19,783 nucleotides of DNA from Bacteroidales bacterium (GTDB lineage: Bacteria; Bacteroidota; Bacteroidia; Bacteroidales; P3): NCBI GenBank assembly GCA_016296345.1, contig JAEDJL010000039.1, positions 1-19,783 on the forward strand, read 5' to 3'. The translations under genes and the position numbers were made by a program. The first letter of the stretch is position 1, and every line of letters begins with the position of its first letter. Under the pieces are notes generated by a model that worked only from the letters and a program-made list of their open reading frames with translations, had not been told where the DNA came from and did not search any database. Below, piece after piece: positions 14,040-19,783 of this stretch.

Positions 14040-15932
14040 TTACTTTTTTTGTTCGTTTGTGTCTTCCTCTGCCTTTTGCAAAATATTGAGTTTTGCCTTC
14101 AAGAGTGCAATTTCAGACTTTGTTTTCTCCATTTTCTTTTCAAACTCAGCCTTCAACAAATCTGCCTGCTTGCTATTGGCAAGAAATCCGAGGTTATTTT
14201 CCCACACAAGCACGTCATTTTGCATTTTTTGTATCCTTTCTTGAAGTTCTTTCTTCTCTCTTGCCACTGCGGCTTTGTTTCCTTCTGCCTTGTCGGCGTC
14301 TATGCGTGCCTTAAAGTCGTTTAGGTTCAATTCCATGTTATCCGACTGCAATTTGTCAAAATGTGCATCAATTGCAGCGCGGAACTCTTCCCACAAACGT
14401 TGTCTTTCGTTTGGCGAAATAAAGCCTATCTCTGCCCAACGACGCTGAAAGTCTTTTATAGTGTCAAGATTTTTCTGCTTGTCTTCGGTAAACGAAAAGG
14501 CTTTTACCTCTTGAATGATTGCCTCTTTCTTTGCAATATTCTCTTCCTCCGAAGATTTTTGTGCTTTATAGTTCTCGGCTTTTCTTTCAAAGAATTTATC
14601 GCAGGCTGCCCTGAAACGCAACCACAACTTTTCGGACTGCTTACGCGGAACGTAACCTATGGTTTTCCACTCCTTCTGCAACTCTATCAGTTCGGCAGTT
14701 GCCTTTTTCCAATCGCATCTCTCGGCAATCGCCTCTGCCTTTGCACAAAGTTCCAACTTGTGATTTTGGTTTACCTCCTGCTCAGACTTCATCTTTGCAA
14801 AGGCTTCTTTCTTTCTTTCAAAGAATAAGTCTATCGGTTTTTTGAATTGCTCCCAAATTTTCTCGTTCTCCGACTTTGCCACCGAGCCTATGGTTTTCCA
14901 CAAGCCGAACAACTCATTTACCTTGTCGGTTTGTTCGTTCCATTGCTTGATTGTTTCGGGAGTTGCAGCCAACACCTCTTCCAATCTCTCGCAAAGAGCG
15001 ATTTTTGCTGCAAGATTGTCGGCTTGTTCCTGCTTTATCTTATCATAGAACTCCTGTCGTCTGCGATTGACCGCATCGGAGGCTGTCTTAAATCTCTCCC
15101 AAATCTCCTCATTCTTGTCCGAAGGCACAGGTCCTATCTCTTTCCATTGTTGATGACACTCCTGCAACTGCTTGAAAGAATCGTTTATCGACTCGCAAAG
15201 CATCAATCCCTCGACCCTCTCACACAAAGCAAGTTTCTCGTCAAGGTTTTTCTTCAATCCCATGTCTCTCAACTCCCTTGAAATCTTCACTTTGTCGAAG
15301 AACTGCTCAATCAAAAATCGATAATTCTCCCACAAAGAGTTTATCTCGCTGCGAGGCACGGCACCTATGCTCTTCCACTTGTCCTGAATGGCATTGAAGT
15401 TATCGTATATATCTTTCAAAGAACCCTCACTCTGCAAAAGCTCTCTCAATTCGCCCAAGACAGTTTTTTTCTTCTCTAAGTTCTCTTGTTTTTCTTTCTC
15501 TTGCTGTTCTATATGTCTTTGACGTTTTTCCTTATATTCGGCATAAAGAGCATAGAACTCTCTTTCTTGTTCGTCAGGTTCGCTCGCAAAATCCTCTTCA
15601 TTGCCACCTTGTGCAACAAAAGCTGCCAATGCCTCTTTTCGTTCGCTGTTTGTCTTATCATTGAACACCGAACGCAGAACGGCAGGTTTTGACTTCAATG
15701 TTGCATAATCTGCATTGTGGCACAATTCTCTCAACTCCGAAACCAATTCTTGGCGAGAAAGAGCCGAATATCTGTTTGTCAATTCTTCCGTACTTTCTTC
15801 TGCGGTAGCTTCTTCCTCTGTTTCCACAGACAATATCGCCTCCACTTCGGCAGAGTTCTCCTTTGCGTCAATCGCTGTTTGGTTCATCTCGTCTTGCAAT
15901 GCAAGTTGTTCATTAGATGTTACGTTGTCCAT
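14040..15932 (-). CDS. DUF349 helical repeat protein
   Basis: A 630-residue, highly charged, helical protein. After an acidic N-terminal stretch rich in Glu, Ala and Ser (about 1-50), the body contains at least five copies of the DUF349 unit, recognisable by W-K-x-IG-x-VP-x-x-x-x-x-x-LW-x-x-F, for example KWKSIGAVPRSEINSLW, QWKEIGPVPSDKNEEIW, LWKTIGSVAKSENEKIW, EWKTIGYVPRKQSEKLW and RWAEIGFISPNERQRLW. The C-terminus (about 540-625) is predicted coiled coil. There is no signal peptide or catalytic motif. DUF349 proteins have no established biochemical role that I can state. It is transcribed away from the btuB operon; no terminator is visible after it. Confidence 0.9.
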   Translation of the reverse strand: MDNVTSNEQLALQDEMNQTAIDAKENSAEVEAILSVETEEEATAEESTEELTNRYSALSRQELVSELRELCHNADYATLKSKPAVLRSVFNDKTNSERKEALAAFVAQGGNEEDFASEPDEQEREFYALYAEYKEKRQRHIEQQEKEKQENLEKKKTVLGELRELLQSEGSLKDIYDNFNAIQDKWKSIGAVPRSEINSLWENYRFLIEQFFDKVKISRELRDMGLKKNLDEKLALCERVEGLMLCESINDSFKQLQECHQQWKEIGPVPSDKNEEIWERFKTASDAVNRRRQEFYDKIKQEQADNLAAKIALCERLEEVLAATPETIKQWNEQTDKVNELFGLWKTIGSVAKSENEKIWEQFKKPIDLFFERKKEAFAKMKSEQEVNQNHKLELCAKAEAIAERCDWKKATAELIELQKEWKTIGYVPRKQSEKLWLRFRAACDKFFERKAENYKAQKSSEEENIAKKEAIIQEVKAFSFTEDKQKNLDTIKDFQRRWAEIGFISPNERQRLWEEFRAAIDAHFDKLQSDNMELNLNDFKARIDADKAEGNKAAVAREKKELQERIQKMQNDVLVWENNLGFLANSKQADLLKAEFEKKMEKTKSEIALLKAKLNILQKAEEDTNEQKK

Positions 15933-16050
15933 AAATCATTCATTTTGTTAGAATAGCCTTTCGCCCTTTTGTCGGAGCGAAAGCTGAAATGGTTTTTCTG
16001 AAATGTCTTTCTAATTTTTTCTTTTCAAGTCCTATTTTACAAATCGGGTG

Positions 16051-16081
16051 CAAACTTATAACATTTTTTCCAAACGGCGAA
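16051..16081 (-). promoter_or_regulatory. Candidate promoter of DUF349 gene
   Basis: On the minus strand TAAGTTTG (16058-16051) fits TAnnTTTG, and TTCG (16081-16078) stands 19 bases upstream in place of TTTG. The predicted start is near 16044, giving a leader of about 110 bases. Its upstream box is 18 bases from that of the divergent btuB promoter. Confidence 0.45.
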
Positions 16082-16099
16082 AAGAATTGCGAAAAAACT

Positions 16100-16130
16100 A
16101 TTGCAATATCGAAAAAAACGCCTACCTTTG
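16100..16130 (+). promoter_or_regulatory. Promoter of the cobalamin uptake operon
   Basis: ATTG (16100-16103), a 19-base spacer and TACCTTTG (16123-16130) match the Bacteroidota consensus with one change upstream. The start should be near 16136, exactly where the riboswitch begins, so every transcript from it carries the riboswitch. Confidence 0.8.
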
Positions 16131-16135
16131 CAGCC

Positions 16136-16315
16136 GCAACGGTTCGACAAAGACCCTCTTGTTTTTGCCGATTAAAAGGGAATCGGGTGCAAATCCCGAA
16201 CAGTCCCGCTGCTGTGAGTTCTTCAATATATTGCTTGACAATCCGTGCCACTGTTTGCTCACAAAGAGAAAATGGGAAGGCGTCTTGCAAGGAACGAGTC
16301 AGAAGACCTGCCGTG
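16136..16315 (+). ncRNA. Cobalamin (AdoCbl) riboswitch
   Basis: The conserved core is clear: AAAAGGGAATCGGGTGCAAA (16175 onward), then TCCCGAACAGTCCCGCTGCTGTGA, and the 3' B12-box AGTCAGAAGACCTGCC (16297-16312). A variable stem region lies between (16217-16290). Cobalamin riboswitches lower expression when B12 is abundant. The start of btuB is about 40 bases past the B12-box. I see no terminator hairpin with a U-run between them, so control is probably at translation start, as is usual in Bacteroidota. Edges are approximate. Confidence 0.95.
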
Positions 16316-16354
16316 CGTTTATTTAATGTTTAACTCTCGAGGAAAGAGTACAAT

Positions 16355-18349
16355 ATGATGAATGTAAAGAAAACTATTGCGACTGTTTCGTCTTGTTTTG
16401 TTTGTCTGCTCTCTATGGGGCAGGACAGTCTTCGTTCTGTGATGTTGGAAGAAGTAAAGGTTGTATCTTCTTCGCTCGAAGACAAAAACCGTCAGGCAGG
16501 CACTATTGTCCTTTCGGGAAATCAGATAGAGAAAACCTCCTTCCAATCGGTGGGAGAAGCAGTCAAGTTTCTCTCCGGTGTGAATGTCAAAGACTATGGC
16601 GGAACGGGAGGACTGAAAACCGTTTCCGTAAGAGGCTTGGGAGCAATGCACACCAATGTAACCTACGACGGAGTGAGCATCACCAACGCACAAACCGGAC
16701 AAACAGACCTTTCCAAATTCCGAACCGACAATATAGATAATATCAGCCTGAGCAACGGCAACCCCGTCTTGCGATTGCAAACAGCCAAAAGCCTTGCCTC
16801 TGCCAACACTATATCGATGGAAAGCCGCAAACCACACTTTGCAACAGACGAACGCACAAACGGATACATAAACACACTCTTTGGCAGCTTCAATCTCGGA
16901 AGCATTGTCGGCAGTCTCAATCATCGCTTTTCCAATTGCACATCTGTGGGAATTTATGCCGACATTGTTTCGAGCAAAGGCGACTTTCCCTACACCCTTC
17001 ACTATGGTAACCTGCCAACAGACAGCACTTCCGAAGAGATAAGGAAGAACAACGACTTCTTTTCGGCTCATGCAGAAGCCGACTTGTTCTTTGAACCCGA
17101 CGAAAGCAGCATTCTCAAAGCCAAGGCATACTTTTACCACAGCGAAAGAGCGCTTGCAGGTCCTACAACCCTCTATTGGCAAAACTCAAAGCAAAGACTG
17201 TGGGACAAAGATGCCTTTGTACAATCCTCCTACAAGAGAGAACTCAACCGATATGCCACCTACAAAAACCACCTCAAACTTTCATACGCCCACACTCGCT
17301 ACTACGACCCTGCATACAACAATGCACAAGGCTTTCAGGACGACCGCTACACCCAAAAAGAAGCCTACATCAACAATATCTTCTCTCTGCACAAGCAAGA
17401 CAAGATGAGCCTCAGCCTTACCAATGACCTTGTTGCCACAAAGTTAGATGCACAAAACAACTATACCTTAGACCCGCTTCGTCTGAGCAGTCTTACGGCA
17501 GTTGTAGGGGCATATCGTCTCGGTATCTTCACTATCGATGCCAACATTCTCCACACCTATACAACCGACAAGGCTCGCTCACACACTGCCTACCCTTCGC
17601 AAAACCATTTCAGCCCCTTTGTCTCTTTCGGAATGAAAACCGGCAATTTTGAAGCATCCATATTCTACAAAGACATCTTCCGTCTGCCTACCTTCAACGA
17701 CCTTTATTATAACAGCGTTGGCGAAAGCAGCCTCCGACCCGAAAAGACAAAACAATACAGCCTGCACACAGCATACCGACACAGCTCGGAAGACATCAAC
17801 AGCCACCTGCTTGTCATCTCGGCAGACCTTTTCCACAACTCGGTAAGCGACAAAATTGTGGCAACTCCTCGCAACAACCTCTTTGTGTGGAGCATGGTAA
17901 ACTACGGGAAGGTACAAATCAATGGAGCAGAAGTCGTTGTGCAATGGCAGCAAGAGCGAATAATCAAATCGCACAACCTTCGCACAAGTACAAATCTCAC
18001 ATACAACTACACACACGCCTTTGACAACTCACCCGAGAGCCTTTCATATCGCAAACAAATCATTTACAGCCCTCTGCACAGCGGAAATGCAATGATAAGC
18101 ATAGAGTTTGACAAGACAACACTCTGTTATACCGCAACCTGTGTGGGCAAACGCTACACCGACAATCAGAACAACGAACGCAGCTCGCTGCAACCCTACG
18201 GCATTCACTCGCTTTCTCTCTCCCACAGCTTCGGTAAAACAACCCTCAAGCTGAGCTGCGACAACCTTACCGACACTCGCTATGAAGTAATCAAGGCTTA
18301 CCCCATGCCAGGCAGACAATGGATAATCAACTTGAAGTATAAATTCTAA
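16355..18349 (+). CDS. btuB: TonB-dependent vitamin B12 receptor, BtuB-like
   Basis: A 664-residue outer-membrane receptor that should import cobalamin using TonB energy. It begins with a signal peptide (about 1-22, cut near SMGQ/DSLR), then a TonB-box-like EEVKVVSS (32-39), the plug domain (about 45-150, with GEAVKFLSGVNVKDYGG and VSVRGLGAMHTNVTYDGV), and a 22-strand type barrel ending in RQWIINLKYKF with a terminal aromatic. There is no SusC-type CarboxypepD_reg domain, which fits a BtuB rather than a SusC transporter. The strongest evidence for the substrate is the cobalamin riboswitch directly upstream and the BtuG-like lipoprotein 15 bases downstream. ATG at 16355 or 16358 could start it. 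Confidence 0.87.
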   Translation: MMNVKKTIATVSSCFVCLLSMGQDSLRSVMLEEVKVVSSSLEDKNRQAGTIVLSGNQIEKTSFQSVGEAVKFLSGVNVKDYGGTGGLKTVSVRGLGAMHTNVTYDGVSITNAQTGQTDLSKFRTDNIDNISLSNGNPVLRLQTAKSLASANTISMESRKPHFATDERTNGYINTLFGSFNLGSIVGSLNHRFSNCTSVGIYADIVSSKGDFPYTLHYGNLPTDSTSEEIRKNNDFFSAHAEADLFFEPDESSILKAKAYFYHSERALAGPTTLYWQNSKQRLWDKDAFVQSSYKRELNRYATYKNHLKLSYAHTRYYDPAYNNAQGFQDDRYTQKEAYINNIFSLHKQDKMSLSLTNDLVATKLDAQNNYTLDPLRLSSLTAVVGAYRLGIFTIDANILHTYTTDKARSHTAYPSQNHFSPFVSFGMKTGNFEASIFYKDIFRLPTFNDLYYNSVGESSLRPEKTKQYSLHTAYRHSSEDINSHLLVISADLFHNSVSDKIVATPRNNLFVWSMVNYGKVQINGAEVVVQWQQERIIKSHNLRTSTNLTYNYTHAFDNSPESLSYRKQIIYSPLHSGNAMISIEFDKTTLCYTATCVGKRYTDNQNNERSSLQPYGIHSLSLSHSFGKTTLKLSCDNLTDTRYEVIKAYPMPGRQWIINLKYKF

Positions 18350-18382
18350 AAACACAATCAAATAATGAAAAACACAATCAAA
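18348..18382 (+). repeat. 15-bp direct repeat flanking the btuG-like start codon
   Basis: AAAAACACAATCAAA occurs at 18348-18362 and again at 18368-18382, a 20-base period. The first copy begins in the btuB stop codon and fills the gap; the second starts immediately after the ATG at 18365. It looks like a recent local tandem duplication that shaped the start region. Confidence 0.8.
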
Positions 18383-19474
18383 CCATTCTTGTGGGCTATT
18401 CTCATGCTGCTCTTTGCAGGCAGTTTGTTCACCTCATGCAACGAAAGCGAAGACCCCGAAGATAATCAGAACACACACGGCACTGCTCTGCACAACGGAT
18501 TTTACGTTCTGTGCGAAGGACTGTACGGCAGAAACAACTCATCGATTGACTTTTACAGCATCGAAAGCCGACAAACCACAACAGACCTTTTCTTGCAGGT
18601 AAACTCTGCCGGATTAGGCGAAACAGCCAACGACATGATTGAAGCCGGAGGCAAACTCTTCATTGCAATGTGTGGTTCAAACTGCGTCATGGTGGCAGAC
18701 AAGGCAACTTGCAGGCGACTTGCCCTCATTCCGATAGACAAAGGCGACAACCCTCAGCCACGCTGCCTTGCGTACAGCAATGGTTATGTTTATCTGAGCT
18801 GCTTTGACGGTAACATTCACAAGATAAACGCCTCCACATACAGGATTGAAAAGACTGCCAAGAGCTTTGGACGCAACCCCGAAGCCATTGCAATATGCCA
18901 AGGCAGGCTCTTTGTGGCAAACACAGGCGGATTGGACTACCCGAACTTCGACAACAGCATTTCGGTTCTCGACCCCGACGATTTGAGCTTGATAAGCAAA
19001 GTGGAAGGCTTCCTCAACCCCGGACGGATAGAAGTATGCGGAGGCTCAATCATCTTTCAGAAAAGAGGAACTTACGACTACGCTTCCTCATCATACAAAG
19101 ACAGCGAACTCATACGCCTGAATGCTGCCACCTTGGAAGTAGAACAAAGAGCAGCTGTGATAGTAAACGACTTCACCCTTGCTCAAAACCAACTCATCTA
19201 CACCTATACCGACAACAATCTCAAACCATACATCATGTATCTGCCGCTTGACAACCTCTCCGGCACACCTCAACAGTTCATCTTGTCCGAAAGCGAAGAC
19301 CTTGCGGGACTTATGACCCCCTATCACATCAGTTCGGACAACAATTACATCTACATAACTGACGCAAAAGACTATACCAACAACGGAGAGTGCAGAGTAT
19401 ATGACCACTCCGGCACACTGCAATACAAATTCTCCACATGGATTAACCCGACAAAAGTAACAGCCGTGCAATAA
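18365..19474 (+). CDS. btuG: BtuG-like surface B12-binding lipoprotein (beta-propeller)
   Basis: A 369-residue lipoprotein: the signal peptide ends in the lipobox LFTSC (Cys25), followed by acidic NESEDPED, the type of signal that sends Bacteroidota lipoproteins to the cell surface. The rest is made of repeated beta-propeller blades such as GGKLFIAMCGSNCVMVADKAT, NGYVYLSCFDGNIHKINAST and QGRLFVANTGG with NSISVLDPDDLSLISKVE, like YncE/YVTN-type propellers. In Bacteroides thetaiotaomicron a lipoprotein of this kind, BtuG, binds B12 very tightly and caps BtuB. Here the name rests on architecture plus position: 15 bases after the btuB-like gene under a cobalamin riboswitch. The gene is followed by a strong terminator, so no ABC transporter genes are in this operon. 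Confidence 0.78.
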   Translation: MKNTIKPFLWAILMLLFAGSLFTSCNESEDPEDNQNTHGTALHNGFYVLCEGLYGRNNSSIDFYSIESRQTTTDLFLQVNSAGLGETANDMIEAGGKLFIAMCGSNCVMVADKATCRRLALIPIDKGDNPQPRCLAYSNGYVYLSCFDGNIHKINASTYRIEKTAKSFGRNPEAIAICQGRLFVANTGGLDYPNFDNSISVLDPDDLSLISKVEGFLNPGRIEVCGGSIIFQKRGTYDYASSSYKDSELIRLNAATLEVEQRAAVIVNDFTLAQNQLIYTYTDNNLKPYIMYLPLDNLSGTPQQFILSESEDLAGLMTPYHISSDNNYIYITDAKDYTNNGECRVYDHSGTLQYKFSTWINPTKVTAVQ

Positions 19475-19512
19475 GGCTTAATTATTGCAAATTTTCCATA
19501 TATCAGAAGTGT

Positions 19513-19562
19513 GCATCCTTGCAAGAGTGTTGAGAAACAGCCGCCGCAAGGATGCTTTTTTT
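19513..19562 (+). terminator. Terminator of the B12 uptake operon
   Basis: GCATCCTTGC (19513-19522) and GCAAGGATGC (19546-19555) form a perfect 10-bp stem around a 23-base loop, followed by seven T (19556-19562). It lies 38 bases after the btuG-like stop. Confidence 0.9.
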
Positions 19563-19783
19563 GATTGTACAAATACAAAACTTCCGTTTAGAATTGCAAA
19601 AGCTCAATCGACGGTAGTGTTTCAAAAAGTGTGTCTGCAGCTTGCTTATTAACGTTCATAGCTTCCATTTGTCATTGCAAAATTAACGATTATTTTTATA
19701 CTTTTTCCATTTTATCAATAATTTCTTAATTAACGTGAGTTCGATGAATATACTTTAGAATAAAGTAAGTTGCTTGTCATTTG
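19563..19783. other. A/T-rich right edge without a confident gene
   Basis: Together with the terminator this completes a 309-base stretch after btuG. It contains a 26-codon minus-strand frame (19588-19668) and a 7-bp inverted repeat TACTTTA-GAA-TAAAGTA (19751-19767). Three copies of ATTAACG occur (about 19648, 19683, 19729). I see no RNA gene or long ORF. The segment may contain the upstream region of a gene beyond the window. Confidence 0.5.
19588..19668 (-). CDS. Possible 26-residue small protein
   Basis: On the minus strand a 26-codon ORF begins MEAMNVNKQAADTL and ends SIELLQF. A second in-frame ATG at 19659 gives a 23-residue form. A TAATTTTG box (19685-19678), fitting the -7 element, lies 9 bases ahead of the first ATG, but I find no matching upstream TTTG box. 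The composition is protein-like, yet the length is within chance. It runs convergently to the B12 operon terminator. No family is recognised. Confidence 0.25.
   Translation of the reverse strand: MEAMNVNKQAADTLFETLPSIELLQF

Larger units (their letters stand above)
15933..16354. other. Divergent regulatory region between DUF349 gene and btuB
   Basis: This 422-base gap holds two back-to-back promoters, a 7-bp hairpin in the DUF349 leader (15958-15964 with 15977-15983), and the cobalamin riboswitch on the plus strand. A short inverted repeat (16333-16337 with 16345-16349, ACTCT/AGAGT) lies just before the btuB start and may be part of the riboswitch expression platform. No protein gene is seen; the minus-strand frame across it is antisense to the riboswitch. 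Confidence 0.8.

Noticed and set aside
15940..16290. 116-codon minus-strand frame across the riboswitch
   Set aside because: It is antisense to the conserved riboswitch core and has no upstream features; the RNA element explains the sequence.
16319..17182. 287-codon minus-strand open frame
   Set aside because: It lies antisense to the signal peptide, plug and barrel of the btuB-like gene and has no family features.

Overview
The window looks like chromosomal DNA of a member of the Bacteroidota, most likely order Bacteroidales. The evidence is: promoters of the form TTTG-N19/20-TAnnTTTG, a pyrB-pyrI pair, a type B L31, a Bacteroidota-type GlmU-like protein, and a cobalamin riboswitch driving a BtuB/BtuG-like outer-membrane pair. 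Family or genus cannot be set from the sequence. All genes are intact; there is no transposase, tRNA, rRNA or CRISPR array.

Layout. Positions 257-4438 (minus strand) hold a lipid/ribosome operon read right to left: DUF177 (yceD), rpmF, plsX, fabH, an MBL-fold hydrolase and elbB. It starts from a clear promoter at 4475-4506 and ends at a hairpin terminator (207-240). Positions 4552-6317 (minus) hold pyrB and pyrI behind a long leader. The leader carries a short ORF that runs into an intrinsic terminator, an arrangement like pyrBI attenuation in enterobacteria. Positions 6459-13579 (minus) hold a five-gene run: GlmU-like nucleotidyltransferase/acyltransferase, lon, a 73-residue membrane protein, recG and xerD, with small gaps and one visible promoter. 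Positions 13581-16058 (minus) hold rpmE2, with its own promoter, a leader hairpin and a terminator, and a large DUF349 protein. From 16100 to 19562 the plus strand carries a promoter, cobalamin riboswitch, btuB-like receptor, btuG-like surface lipoprotein and a strong terminator. The last 220 bases hold no confident gene.

How the parts work together: the left operon couples ribosome protein L32 with phospholipid and fatty-acid initiation. pyrBI carries out the first committed step of pyrimidine synthesis. The middle run combines envelope precursor synthesis, proteolysis, and DNA repair and recombination. The right operon captures and imports vitamin B12 and should be shut off when B12 is plentiful.

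Most worth checking: (1) the pyrB leader, with a 33-codon ORF whose stop lies at the loop/3' arm junction of a terminator hairpin, plus a third segment that can pair with the 3' arm; (2) 21-bp-period repeats with core AAACGCCGTTTT, present upstream of both pyrI and recG; (3) a fully paired hairpin in the rpmE2 5' UTR.
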